This document shows positions 33,524-42,202 of a stretch of 64,000 bases of DNA, in pieces. The DNA lies in contig CAVYGO010000005.1 of the NCBI GenBank assembly GCA_963768085.1, positions 186,001 to 250,000 of the forward strand, given 5' to 3'. A program made the translations under genes and the position numbers. The notes under the pieces were generated by a model. The model made no database searches. It worked only from the letters and a program-made list of their open reading frames with translations, and was not told where the DNA came from. Source of the DNA: Pukyongia sp963768085 (GTDB lineage Bacteria; Bacteroidota; Bacteroidia; Flavobacteriales; Flavobacteriaceae). The stretch's first letter is position 1. Each line of letters begins with the position of its first letter.

Positions 33524-33760
33524 AAAGCGGAGCTTTGTCAGGATGGCGTAAGCCAATCCTGTGTAGTGGTTAAAGCGGAGCTTTGTCAGGATGGCGTAAG
33601 CCAATCCTGTGCAGTGGTTAAAGCGGAGCTTTGTCAGGATGGCGTAAGCCAATCCTGTGCAGTGGTTAAAGCGGAGCTTTGTCAGGATGGCGCAAGCCAA
33701 TCCTGTGGTGATAAAGCGGAGCTTTGTCAGGATGGCGCTAGCCAATCCTGTCGAGGTCAC
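33524..33760 (+). repeat. Five-copy 48-bp tandem hairpin repeat ending in a tRNA-Arg 3' end copy
   Basis: Copies start at 33524, 33572, 33620, 33668 and 33713 (period 48, the last interval 45). Each holds two small hairpins: AAAGC GGA GCTTT and GGATGGC GTAA GCCAATCC (one bulge). The array ends with AATCCTGTCGAGGTCAC, identical over 17 bases to the 3' end of the tRNA-Arg gene (33441-33457) 303 bases upstream. Repeats abut with no unique spacers, so this is not CRISPR. It resembles REP-like or tRNA-derived repeat arrays. Confidence 0.9.
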
Positions 33761-34013
33761 CATAAGCGAAAAGTCAGAATGAAAATACAGGCTTTTCATT
33801 TGCAAAGTAGAGCACTATGAAGCTGTATTTCTCTACAGATTAGAAACAGGTCACTACTCCTATTAGATTCAGCATTGATATGTTTATTTCTCACAAATAA
33901 TTGTGTTGTTATTCAATTAAAAATTATTAAATTGAAGTATCAAACACCTCAACGAATAATTGCGAATGCTTTGCTGTATATGCTTAGCTGAATTTAACTA
34001 AATCCTAACTACC
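33761..34013. other. Non-coding stretch between the repeat array and the SYLF remnant
   Basis: About 250 AT-rich bases. I see only a short inverted repeat (ATGAAAA ... TTTTCAT around 33779-33799) and no convincing gene or RNA. Confidence 0.5.
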
Positions 34014-34274
34014 ATGTTAAATTCTATAGGAATCCTCGCTGCACTTTTTATAGTTGTTAGTGGATTCGCGAACGTTCAATCTATAGCTAAGAAGAAAAAA
34101 ATAGTTGCAGGTGCGGAAGTAGCCTAAGCCGAATTCTTTAAGAGCGATTGGCAGATTGAAAAATATTTTGAAAATGCCATTGGTTACGTTATTTTTCCCA
34201 ACGCAGGAAAGGCGGCCTCGATATACGGACAAAAGCTGAAATACAATGAGTTTTATATAAAATTTAAATTCTAG
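34014..34274 (+). pseudogene. Remnant of a secreted SYLF/YSC84-domain protein
   Basis: The frame starts with a signal-peptide-like segment (LNSIGILAALFIVVSGFANVQS), is cut by TAA at 34125-34127, then continues in the same frame with EKYFENAIGYVIFPNAGKAA, which resembles the start of the lipid-binding SYLF domain (the family reads GYVIFPNVGKGG). It then ends at TAG 34272-34274, without the rest of the domain. Full-length proteins have about 170-220 residues, so this is both interrupted and truncated. It is next to a repeat array and other fragments, suggesting a decaying insertion. Confidence 0.6.
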
Positions 34275-34277
34275 CAA

Positions 34278-35942
34278 ATGTCAAAAAAGTTTAAGAAGAG
34301 ATTACTTATCGCAGTTGTAATCATTGCAGTTCTGGCTTTTTTTCTTAACGCTATTCTCGAGTCGGTACTCAAAAATATTATCACTACCCAATTGGATGTA
34401 ATCAACGCAGAGAAAGTGTATACCCTGGGAATTGATGATGTCGATATACATATCTTGCGTGGTAGTGCTTCGATCTCTGGACTTTATAGCAGGCCTACCG
34501 AAGCATATATGACTTCATTTAAAAGTGGCGAAGAAAAAGATGAAGTTTTAAATGAATTTTATGCATCTAAAGTTGAATTAGACGGGCTGGGGATTTATAA
34601 ATTACTTTTTGGTAAAGAATTGATAATTGATAGGATTGAGCTAGACGATTTTCATTTTAATTTTTACAGACCTGAGAAAATACATCAAGTGGAAGCTGTG
34701 CAGCGGGATGAAAAGCCAAAATTCTCTTTGGATTCTATACGTGTTCCCGGAATTAATAAAATCGAACTAGGAGAAATGATTTTCGAAGACTACGGTATTC
34801 ACATTATTGATGTTACCAATAACGACACCATTTTTTCTTATGACGGAAAGGAATTTTTGTTTAGCGGTTTAAAAATGAAAGCTATTGAAGAAAGTGAAGG
34901 TTATTTCACTTTCGATAATTCTAATTTAGAATTGAACTTGGAGAAACAAGAGTTCAATATTTCTAGTGGATTATATGCTATTTCCTTCGATAAGTTCAAT
35001 TATCGTTATGCCAACAAGGAATTGCAAATTATCAATTTTGGATTAGAGCCCACTGCCAGTCTTGAAGAGTTTTCAGCAAGATTTAATAATGCCTTCGATG
35101 TGAACACCGCTACAATAGATACATTAACTGTATCGGGCTTCGATACACGTTCAATGTTACGATCTGGTGTAATTAATATCGATCAAATTGTTGTAAACGG
35201 CTTGGAGGCAAAAATTTTTAAGGACAAAACAAAGCCATTCGACACCCAAAGAGTAGTCTCGTTGCCTCAAAAAGGAATTGAAAACATGGGGCAGCCTTTG
35301 CATATTGCCAAAGTTAATCTGCAAAACTCCAGTCTTATTTATTCAGAAACTATTCCAAACAAAAAAGAACTACTAACGGTGTCGCTGGAGAATATCAACG
35401 GCGAAATTAGTTATATCACATCTATAAGAGACAGTCTAAAATCGAAGAAAGATCTTGAGGTTAAATTGGAGGCAAGTTTTTTAAATCTTATACCCTTATC
35501 AGTAAATCTTACTATGCCGTATCTTACTAAGAATCAATCTTTTTATTGTTCCGGGTATACAAAAGGAGCCACTAATTTTGAGCGCCTTAATTCTATACTC
35601 TTTCCAGTGTTGGATATGAAATTTAAAAATGGAAGCTTCGATGGGATGAGTTTCAATATTCAAGGAAATGATTATAAATCGAGTGGTAATTTAACACTTT
35701 TATACACCGATTTGGAAGTAGAAATTTTCAATAAGAAAAACAACGAAAGCAAGGCTATCTCCTGGTTAGCTAATTCGGTAGTGAAACGATCTAATCCTAA
35801 TAAGCAAGGAAAAACTACAGTCTCTGAAGTTGGTTTTGAACGCACTAGATATAAAGGATTGGGCAATTATCTCTGGAAATCTGTGCAATCGGGAATTGTG
35901 AATTCACTAGTTCCCTTTGGGAAGCGAAAAAAGAAAAAATAA
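34278..35942 (+). CDS. AsmA/DUF748-like membrane-anchored protein
   Basis: 554 residues. One N-terminal membrane helix (LLIAVVIIAVLAFFLNAI) anchors a large beta-rich periplasmic domain. The features recall the AsmA/TamB/DUF748 group: an N-terminal segment describing a thin beta-groove (VDIHILRGSASISGLYS, ASKVELDGLGIYKLLFGKELIIDRIEL, FHFNFYRP), a repeat of the same pattern in the middle, and a very basic C-terminus (FGKRKKKK). Such proteins are linked to lipid transport or outer-membrane assembly, but this subgroup is uncharacterised. The gene looks more AT-rich than the flanking housekeeping genes and begins 3 bases after the SYLF remnant. Confidence 0.65.
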   Translation: MSKKFKKRLLIAVVIIAVLAFFLNAILESVLKNIITTQLDVINAEKVYTLGIDDVDIHILRGSASISGLYSRPTEAYMTSFKSGEEKDEVLNEFYASKVELDGLGIYKLLFGKELIIDRIELDDFHFNFYRPEKIHQVEAVQRDEKPKFSLDSIRVPGINKIELGEMIFEDYGIHIIDVTNNDTIFSYDGKEFLFSGLKMKAIEESEGYFTFDNSNLELNLEKQEFNISSGLYAISFDKFNYRYANKELQIINFGLEPTASLEEFSARFNNAFDVNTATIDTLTVSGFDTRSMLRSGVINIDQIVVNGLEAKIFKDKTKPFDTQRVVSLPQKGIENMGQPLHIAKVNLQNSSLIYSETIPNKKELLTVSLENINGEISYITSIRDSLKSKKDLEVKLEASFLNLIPLSVNLTMPYLTKNQSFYCSGYTKGATNFERLNSILFPVLDMKFKNGSFDGMSFNIQGNDYKSSGNLTLLYTDLEVEIFNKKNNESKAISWLANSVVKRSNPNKQGKTTVSEVGFERTRYKGLGNYLWKSVQSGIVNSLVPFGKRKKKK

Positions 35943-36021
35943 TTCAGTTGCTTCCGAGTTTATTTGTGTTTTCATTTCGCCTCATGCTTGGTCGTAATTT
36001 TTTTATTTCCTATTTTTCCGA

Positions 36022-36159
36022 ATGATCAAACTTGACGGCTACATACGAGAGATTCAAGACTTTCCAAATCAAGGTGTGAATTTTAAAGATATCACTGCGC
36101 TACTGGCAAATGCTCTAACGGTAATAAAATTATATGAAGAAGATATTAGGCAGGGTTAA
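36022..36159 (+). pseudogene. Truncated adenine phosphoribosyltransferase fragment
   Basis: A 45-codon ORF whose first 35 residues (MIKLDGYIREIQDFPNQG, then VNFKDITALLANA) closely match the N-terminus of the intact apt at 33281 (INIEALIRDIPDFPKPGMTFKDITPLLMNA). After that the similarity stops abruptly and the frame runs into the glycosyltransferase gene, overlapping its start. The remaining three quarters of the enzyme, including the PRPP loop, is missing. DNA is not close to the intact copy, so this is an old or foreign apt remnant. Confidence 0.75.
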
Positions 36160-37174
36160 TATTTACAAGCGTAGTTTGGTTAAAACTACGTCTAAGTTGT
36201 TTAAAAACTCGGCTAATATCAAGAAGTTAGAACATCTGGATAAGAACTCGGTGAAACGTGTCTTAATTTCCAGGCCAAACCATAGATTAGGGAATCAGTT
36301 ACTTTTAACACCGCTTGTTCAGGAAGTAAAAGATATGTTTCCGAATTGTAAAATAGACTTGGTCGTCAACGGCACCTTATCTAATATCATCTTTGAAAAT
36401 TTCGAATATGTAGATAAAAAAATTCAACTTCCCAAAAGACCTTTTAAATATCTGCATCTGTATCTTCTGGGATGCCTGAAAGTAATGCAGAGAAAGTATG
36501 ATATTGCCATTTGTGCAGTGAATAGTTCTTCGTCAAGTAGAATATTCGCTAAGGCAGCCAGAGCTAAATATACATTAATTGGCCCGGGAAGTGATGGTGA
36601 GAATCACGATGTCACACACATAGCGAAACGTCAATTATGCAATCTGAGGGATTTTGTATATCCAAATAATGAAATCTCAGAAGACAGTATTCCGACGCTT
36701 TCCATTGAATTATCTACAAATGAAAGAACTATTGGAGCTAAAATAGTTCAAGATTTTTTTAACAATACAAAGGAAACCATTTCAATTTTTACATTTGCTA
36801 CAGGTGAAAAATTATACTCCCAATCCTGGTGGCATGAATTCTATTCTCAGCTCAAAGAAGCGTTTCCGAATTATAATATTTTAGAAATTCTACCCATTGA
36901 AAACGTATCACAAATAAATTTCGAAGCTAAAAGTTATTATAGTAAAGATATTAGAGAGATTGCTGCTGTAATTGGGAGTACAAGAATGTTTATTGGGGCA
37001 GATAGTGGTATTATGCACCTTGCCAGTTCATCAAATACTACCACAATTGGATTGTTTAGTGTTACAGACATACCCACTTACGAACCCTACGGAAATCAAA
37101 GCATGGCGGCAAATATGAACGAGTTGAATATGGATCAGCTTATAAATAAAATGAAGAGTATTTTAAATAATTAA
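36134..37174 (+). CDS. Glycosyltransferase family 9 (heptosyltransferase-like)
   Basis: 346 residues with the GT9 pattern: RVLISRPNHRLGNQLLLTPL near residue 42 (acceptor-side Rossmann start) and the sugar-nucleotide site FIGADSGIMHLASSSNTTTI near residue 290. The first 40 residues are basic. GT9 enzymes add heptose or similar sugars to lipopolysaccharide at the cytoplasmic face of the inner membrane. The gene is AT-rich, stands alone and overlaps the apt fragment; together with the neighbouring AsmA-like gene it may have been acquired as cargo (inference). Confidence 0.85.
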   Translation: MKKILGRVNIYKRSLVKTTSKLFKNSANIKKLEHLDKNSVKRVLISRPNHRLGNQLLLTPLVQEVKDMFPNCKIDLVVNGTLSNIIFENFEYVDKKIQLPKRPFKYLHLYLLGCLKVMQRKYDIAICAVNSSSSSRIFAKAARAKYTLIGPGSDGENHDVTHIAKRQLCNLRDFVYPNNEISEDSIPTLSIELSTNERTIGAKIVQDFFNNTKETISIFTFATGEKLYSQSWWHEFYSQLKEAFPNYNILEILPIENVSQINFEAKSYYSKDIREIAAVIGSTRMFIGADSGIMHLASSSNTTTIGLFSVTDIPTYEPYGNQSMAANMNELNMDQLINKMKSILNN

Positions 37175-37356
37175 AATAACGATTCGGGTCTTCTGCGAGA
37201 AGTAATATAATGGACTATATGTATAGCTCGAACTCAGTTCGTATTCTATGTTGGCTTCAATAACATGCTCCGAAAATCGGACATACCACAATCTATTATT
37301 TTCTTTATCAGAGTTTGTTAATTATTTCTTTATCCTGAACGAAAAGATATTATTTA

Positions 37357-37364
37357 TACCTTTG
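37357..37364 (+). promoter_or_regulatory. Candidate -7 box (TACCTTTG)
   Basis: TACCTTTG fits TAnnTTTG, 21 bases before the outer-membrane protein ATG. The rest of the 210-base gap after the glycosyltransferase shows nothing recognisable. Confidence 0.5.
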
Positions 37365-37384
37365 AAAACTTAAAATAAAAAAAC

Positions 37385-38029
37385 ATGAAAAAAATTACAT
37401 TCTTATTTCTTTTCTCCATAATACTGACTTTCAGTTCGATGGAGAGTTATGCACAAACCATTGAAATTACACCTTCTTACGGTTATCAGTTCGGATCCAA
37501 GCTTTATTACGGTCCTAATTATATTAAGTTCGAAGATGGTGATCAATATGGTCTTACCGTAGGTTTTGAAACCTATGATGACCTGATGGTGGAAGTATCC
37601 TACTTTCATCACGGAACCGAAATAACAATTCTCGACAGGTATTACAGTCCATCCGCACAAAGATTAGCCGACCTATCTGCAGATTGGATAATGGTTGGAG
37701 GTACCAAATACTTTGAAACCGGTAATTTAAGACCATTTTTAGGCGGTTCAGCTGGATTGGTCTTCGTGAGTCCAAAGAACGAAAATCAAGAGCTATTCAA
37801 TGGATCCTTAGGCAGTAGTACGAAATTCGCATTTGCTTTTAAAGGAGGTGTGAATATTATGCTAACTGATATGATTGGTATAAACCTTCAAGGAAATCTA
37901 ATGTTCCCTGTACAGTGGGGTGGCGCCTATGTTGGAGTTGGAACCGGAGGCATTTCCCCCGGAGTAGGTGTGAGAAGCATATCAATCATTGGAGGATTTA
38001 GCGGAGGTCTTGTATTCAGAATTAATTAA
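37385..38029 (+). CDS. Outer-membrane beta-barrel protein (about 8 strands)
   Basis: 214 residues with a signal peptide (LFLFSIILTFSSMESYAQ). The mature protein consists of alternating hydrophobic strands with short turns (IEITPSYGYQFGSKLYYG, YGLTVGFETYDDLMVEVSYF, LRPFLGGSAGLVFV, IGINLQGNLMFPVQWGGA) and ends in a typical terminal strand (GGFSGGLVFRIN). It fits the small OmpA/OmpW-like porin-family barrels of Bacteroidota. No enzymatic residues are recognised. It has its own promoter box and a bidirectional terminator. Confidence 0.82.
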   Translation: MKKITFLFLFSIILTFSSMESYAQTIEITPSYGYQFGSKLYYGPNYIKFEDGDQYGLTVGFETYDDLMVEVSYFHHGTEITILDRYYSPSAQRLADLSADWIMVGGTKYFETGNLRPFLGGSAGLVFVSPKNENQELFNGSLGSSTKFAFAFKGGVNIMLTDMIGINLQGNLMFPVQWGGAYVGVGTGGISPGVGVRSISIIGGFSGGLVFRIN

Positions 38030-38107
38030 TTCTAAATCACAAAGTGAATTAGAATCGGATTAATCGACAATCCAAACGAATTCACAGATCCAAAAATATA
38101 AAATCAT

Positions 38108-38137
38108 AAGAAGCAAGCCGGAAATGGCTTGCTTCTT
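38108..38137. terminator. Bidirectional terminator
   Basis: AAGAAGCAAGCC GGAAAT GGCTTGCTTCTT forms a perfect 12-bp stem between convergent genes; T-rich on the plus strand. Confidence 0.9.
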
Positions 38138-38166
38138 TTTATTACTGTGTTGATGGTTTATACCTG

Positions 38167-39021
38167 TTAATACATATTGCGTAAAGCCGTAATATCATTA
38201 CCATTAAATTCTCCGTCTTCACTGGAACTGAAACAAGCCAGCATTATTGAAGTGGAGTCATAGCCAGTAGGAGTACCACTAATGTGCACCGCACCAACTC
38301 CGGCCGAACCTTCATTCACATTCTGTCCGCAACTCTGGCGGCTAAACCAGTCTGTATGACGGAATCCAACCGAATGTCCGATCTCATGTGTAATAACATG
38401 CTCGTTGACATTGGTACTATATCCTGCCAGGCCATAGATCTGAACAAATTTATTAGGTAATCCGTTACTAGGGAAACCTGCACTTCCACCCGAACCACCC
38501 TGGTTTGGATTGTGATAAACCACCATGTCCTTGCTCTGGTAATTGGTACCGAAAGTAAGTGTAAAGCTAATTGATACACCGCTTAAACGATTGTAATTAT
38601 TTACCGCCCACTGCAGCGCAGTTCGCTCTTTGCTGGAAAGACCAAATCCTCCTCCACCGGTATATCCGATAATGGAGATATTTCGTCCCTGGCTTACCAG
38701 GTTGAATGTGCTGTATTGTCGCGATCCTTGTGCTTCCACAGCAAGTTTGGAAAGGGCAAATAGTTGCTCTTCCGTCATGATAATGTCGTCTTCGAAAAAT
38801 AGTCTTACTTCACTGCTACCGTCGGGGAAGTAAAAATCATCGTAGCGAATGAAGTTGGTGTTTAATTCAAGAATGGTAGCCGCGTCGATGACTTCCTGGG
38901 GAACTTCCTGAGTTAGGTTTGCGTCGGTATCCTCGGGGATGGATTCTGCATCTTTGGAACAAGATGCCAATAATAACCCTAGGCAGAAACTGCCTATGAG
39001 TCCTAATCTGAGTTTTCTCAT
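38167..39021 (-). CDS. M57-type zinc metalloprotease, lipoprotein (HEIGH family)
   Basis: 284 residues. A lipoprotein signal (FCLGLLLASCSKD, Cys about 21) is followed by an acidic linker and a metzincin-like catalytic domain with HEIGHSVGFRHTDW, the extended zinc motif HExxHxxGxxH of the M57/dual-action HEIGH peptidases. The C-terminal STSIMLACF segment supplies the Met-turn. A Gly/Ser-rich loop (GGSGGSAGFPSNG) precedes the active site. It probably acts in the periplasm or on the cell surface. Monocistronic. Confidence 0.9.
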   Translation of the reverse strand: MRKLRLGLIGSFCLGLLLASCSKDAESIPEDTDANLTQEVPQEVIDAATILELNTNFIRYDDFYFPDGSSEVRLFFEDDIIMTEEQLFALSKLAVEAQGSRQYSTFNLVSQGRNISIIGYTGGGGFGLSSKERTALQWAVNNYNRLSGVSISFTLTFGTNYQSKDMVVYHNPNQGGSGGSAGFPSNGLPNKFVQIYGLAGYSTNVNEHVITHEIGHSVGFRHTDWFSRQSCGQNVNEGSAGVGAVHISGTPTGYDSTSIMLACFSSSEDGEFNGNDITALRNMY

Positions 39022-39188
39022 AGTTGATGGATTAAATTAGTAAATATACTTGTTAGGTTAACCAGCTTAAATTTACAACAATTTATCAATCTTGCAAGAC
39101 TTTATTGTTTCTATTAAACATAACTCAATAAAAATAAAGGAACTATGAGAATAATTTAACATTTTTGTTAAACTATGCGGTCTGAAAT

Positions 39189-39464
39189 TTAAACAATTTC
39201 GGCCGAAAGTCCGGCTTCAAGGAGCATTGTACAACGAGGTTTCAGGTCATCGAAGGACCCTGTCTTAACCGTACACTTTCCTTTATAATGAACAATCAAA
39301 GAACATTGCTCAGCCTGTTCCGGAGTATGTTCACAGGCATAGATAAGGGTGTCGATAACATGGTCGAAAGTATTCACCTCATCATTGAATAGGACAATCT
39401 GATTTTCGGTAGCTTCCTTTTCTGCAAGAAGCACCTCTTCTTCGTATTTCTTTTTGGTACTCAT
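39189..39464 (-). CDS. clpS: ATP-dependent Clp protease adaptor ClpS
   Basis: 91 residues from the ATG at 39464 (MSTKKKYEEE); an upstream in-frame ATG at 39500 lies inside prmA and would add a cysteine-rich tail absent from the family. The core motif LFNDEVNTFDHVIDTLI is the N-degron-binding segment, and AEQCSLIVHYKGKCTVKTG includes the conserved helix and the Lys-Gly turn. ClpS delivers N-end-rule substrates to ClpA/ClpC-type unfoldases. It is the last gene of a minus-strand cluster with prmA and tpiA. Confidence 0.93.
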   Translation of the reverse strand: MSTKKKYEEEVLLAEKEATENQIVLFNDEVNTFDHVIDTLIYACEHTPEQAEQCSLIVHYKGKCTVKTGSFDDLKPRCTMLLEAGLSAEIV

Positions 39465-39472
39465 AACACTGG

Positions 39473-40303
39473 CTAATTTACAAATTTTGCAGCAACCCAA
39501 TTATTTCGCTCCCTATTTTCAACGTATTTCAGCTGCAACTTAGTACATGTTTCCGTAATTAAAGGTAGGTCCTCCGAATAGAAACCACTTAAAAGCAAAG
39601 TACCACCTTTCTTCAGACTGAAGGTGTAAGCGGACATATCATGTAACAGGATATTCCTGTTAATATTCGCAATAATGATATCATATTTATTTTTTTCCGT
39701 CAACTGACTACTATCGCCAGGAAACACATCAATGTGTGTACAATTATTGCGGGCAACATTTTCTCTGGAGTTCTCCACACACCAGTCGTCAATATCGATC
39801 GCGTCTATCATAGACGCACCGCGCATTTCAGCAAGAATAGCCAGCACAGCCGTTCCACAGCCCATATCCAAGACCGTTTTACCATTCATGTCGGTTTCCA
39901 ATAAAAATTCCAGCATCATGTGTGTAGTTTCGTGATGGCCAGTTCCAAAGGACATTTTGGGTTCAATGATGATTTCATATGGCAGCTTGTAATTTTTGTG
40001 AAAAGGCGCACGTACCACACAGCTGTCCGTAATCTCTATGGGTTTGAAATTTCGCTCCCACTCTTCGTTCCAGTTTACCTGTGCGATCACTTCCGAAGAA
40101 TATGTAATCTCAAATTCGTCCGATTTCAATATCTGAATATCATTAAGTATATCCTCCTCCCAATCATCCTGCTGAATATAAGCCGTTACCCCATCTTCAG
40201 TTTCCACGAAACTTTCAAAACCTTCATCGGCTAATTCGGCAATCAGAATATCCTTGCCTGGTTGGAGTGGCCTAACTTTAAAATGATAACCCAGATATAC
40301 CAT
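39473..40303 (-). CDS. prmA: Ribosomal protein L11 methyltransferase
   Basis: 276 residues. The C-terminal SAM-dependent methyltransferase domain has motif I DMGCGTAVLAI, preceded by the PrmA-specific loop SFGTGHHETTHMML, and IIANINRNIL as the catalytic-pocket motif. The N-terminal 90 residues form the L11-recognition domain, starting at a Tyr-rich strand. PrmA trimethylates L11 on the ribosome. It is 8 bases from clpS and 3 bases from tpiA. Confidence 0.95.
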   Translation of the reverse strand: MVYLGYHFKVRPLQPGKDILIAELADEGFESFVETEDGVTAYIQQDDWEEDILNDIQILKSDEFEITYSSEVIAQVNWNEEWERNFKPIEITDSCVVRAPFHKNYKLPYEIIIEPKMSFGTGHHETTHMMLEFLLETDMNGKTVLDMGCGTAVLAILAEMRGASMIDAIDIDDWCVENSRENVARNNCTHIDVFPGDSSQLTEKNKYDIIIANINRNILLHDMSAYTFSLKKGGTLLLSGFYSEDLPLITETCTKLQLKYVENRERNNWVAAKFVN

Positions 40304-40306
40304 GAC

Positions 40307-41062
40307 TTATTGCTGAAATGCGTTGACTATAGCCATAAAGCTATCCACATCAAGCGACGCACCTCCTATTAGTCCACCATCCACATCGGCCTTACCGAAT
40401 ATTTCTGCTGCGTTGCCTGGTTTAACACTGCCACCGTATAGGATAGATACATTTTCAGCACTCGATTCGGAATAGTTTTCCGCCAATGTTTTTCTAATAA
40501 AAGCATGCATTTCCTGGGCTTGTTCCGGAGACGCTGTTTCTCCGGTTCCTATAGCCCAAACTGGTTCATAGGCCAGGACAATATTCTTCCAATCCCTCTC
40601 CGCCAGATGAAATAAACCATATTTCAACTGATCTTTCACCACCTCAAATTCACGCCCATGCTGTCTGTCCACCAATTCCTCACCAAAACAAAAGATCACC
40701 GTCATATTGTGTTTTAAAGCAGTTGTCACTTTTTCTGCAAGCAGGGTATTCGTTTCACCAAAATACGCGCGTCGCTCACTGTGGCCCAGTATCACCTGAT
40801 CAATACCAATGCTTTTGAGCATTGTAGCGGAAATCTCACCTGTAAAGGCACCACTTTCGGACTGATGCATATTCTGAGACGACACTGAAATTGGAGAATC
40901 TTTAAGTGATTGAGCCGCTGCTTGCAAATTTGTGAAAGTTGGAGCCACTATTACCAGGGTGTTATCCGGTATCGACCTATCTTTTAAGTCGTTCAATAAC
41001 GCCTCAGTCTCGGCAAGATCACAATTCATTTTCCAGTTTCCTGCAACTATTTGTTTTCTCAT
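40307..41062 (-). CDS. tpiA: Triosephosphate isomerase
   Basis: 251 residues, a standard TIM barrel that interconverts DHAP and GAP. Catalytic residues are visible: Lys in AGNWKMN, His in ILGHSERRAYFGE, Glu in LAYEPVWAIGTGETASP, and the phosphate-binding ILYGGSVKPGNAAEI and GLIGGASL. It lies 3 bases before prmA in the same operon and 63 bases after an ABC permease gene. Confidence 0.98.
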   Translation of the reverse strand: MRKQIVAGNWKMNCDLAETEALLNDLKDRSIPDNTLVIVAPTFTNLQAAAQSLKDSPISVSSQNMHQSESGAFTGEISATMLKSIGIDQVILGHSERRAYFGETNTLLAEKVTTALKHNMTVIFCFGEELVDRQHGREFEVVKDQLKYGLFHLAERDWKNIVLAYEPVWAIGTGETASPEQAQEMHAFIRKTLAENYSESSAENVSILYGGSVKPGNAAEIFGKADVDGGLIGGASLDVDSFMAIVNAFQQ

Positions 41063-41125
41063 GTTGTGTGTTTTGGTATGTTAGTAATTCGGTGTGTTGG
41101 TTATAATCTGTTTGATGACTGCAGC

Positions 41126-42202
41126 TTACTGCTGGCTAATTTTCGGATCCAGCCATCCATAAATGATGTCAACGAATATATTGATCATTATAAATAATGT
41201 CGCTATAATTAGCACCGCACCCATAATGACGGGCAGATCCAGTGTGTTTAGCGCATCCACAATTTCTTTTCCCAGGCCGTTCCAACCGAAAATGTACTCG
41301 ACAAATACGGCTCCGGCCAGCATAGATGCAAACCATCCTGAAATTGCAGTCACCACAGGATTCAACGAATTTTTAAGGGCATGTCTTCTTATTATCGTAA
41401 CGAATGCCAGACCTTTTGCTTTGGCTGTCCTAATATAATCCTGACTCAATACTTCAAGCAAGGAGTTACGCATGAGTTGGGTAACAACAGCCAGTGGGCG
41501 GATCCCTAATACGATGGCAGGTAGTATCAGGTTCTTCCACTGAATATATTTTCCTTCCCCAAAATCATCTACTTCATATAAACTCCCGGTCATGTTCAAG
41601 CCCGTATATTCATGCAACATATATCCGAATATCCACGCGAATATAATAGCGCTAAAAAAAGAAGGAACACTCATCCCCAGGGTACTCACCAGTTGAATGG
41701 TTTTATCGATCCATCCATCCTTAAAAAGCACCGAAATTATGCCAAGGAGGATTCCCAGTATCATGGCTATAATAATAGCCGAAACCGCTAATATCGCTGT
41801 GTTTGGGAGCGTTTCAGCAATTACGTCACTCACCTTCTTTCCGTTCTTCTGAAAGGACTCCCTAAGGTAAGGTAGTTTCAGAACCACGGACGTATTGCCA
41901 ACATCAAACAAGTTCGCAGCGCTGTACTTATGCTCTGATAGAAATGTATAATCTTCGGTATTTGTGCTATGAAATGATATTGGTGACAGGTCGTTAATAT
42001 AATAGAGATATTGCTTACCGACCGGCTTGTCGAAGCCGTACTTTTTCTTAACGATCGCAACCTGTTCTGCGGTTTCATTTTGTCCCAGCATCATTCTGGC
42101 AGGATCTCCCGGCAAAATTGTAAATAATAAAAATATCACTGTAATTACTCCCAAAAGTGTGAGAAGCGCATAACCTATTTTCTGAAGTATATATCCACCC
42201 AC
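41126..42202 (-). CDS. ABC transporter permease (DppB/oligopeptide type)
   Basis: 358 residues, six membrane helices. The N-terminal half begins like DppB/OppB (LLTLLGVITVIFLLFTILPGDPARMMLGQNET) and carries an unusually long periplasmic loop at about residues 60-130. The cytoplasmic EAA loop is DYIRTAKAKGLAFVTIIRRHALKNSL, and the C-terminus IINIFVDIIYGWLDPKI-like segment is typical. It would form the translocation channel of a peptide-type importer, but no ATPase, second permease or binding protein is adjacent. It is next to the BT_3928-type gene without a gap. Confidence 0.9.
   Translation of the reverse strand: MGGYILQKIGYALLTLLGVITVIFLLFTILPGDPARMMLGQNETAEQVAIVKKKYGFDKPVGKQYLYYINDLSPISFHSTNTEDYTFLSEHKYSAANLFDVGNTSVVLKLPYLRESFQKNGKKVSDVIAETLPNTAILAVSAIIIAMILGILLGIISVLFKDGWIDKTIQLVSTLGMSVPSFFSAIIFAWIFGYMLHEYTGLNMTGSLYEVDDFGEGKYIQWKNLILPAIVLGIRPLAVVTQLMRNSLLEVLSQDYIRTAKAKGLAFVTIIRRHALKNSLNPVVTAISGWFASMLAGAVFVEYIFGWNGLGKEIVDALNTLDLPVIMGAVLIIATLFIMINIFVDIIYGWLDPKISQQ

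Noticed and set aside
33524..33760. Possible CRISPR array or repeat-encoded protein (both strands stay open over the 48-bp units)
   Set aside because: Units abut without unique spacers, and open frames are a simple result of a 48-base (16-codon) period; the peptides have no sensible start or family.
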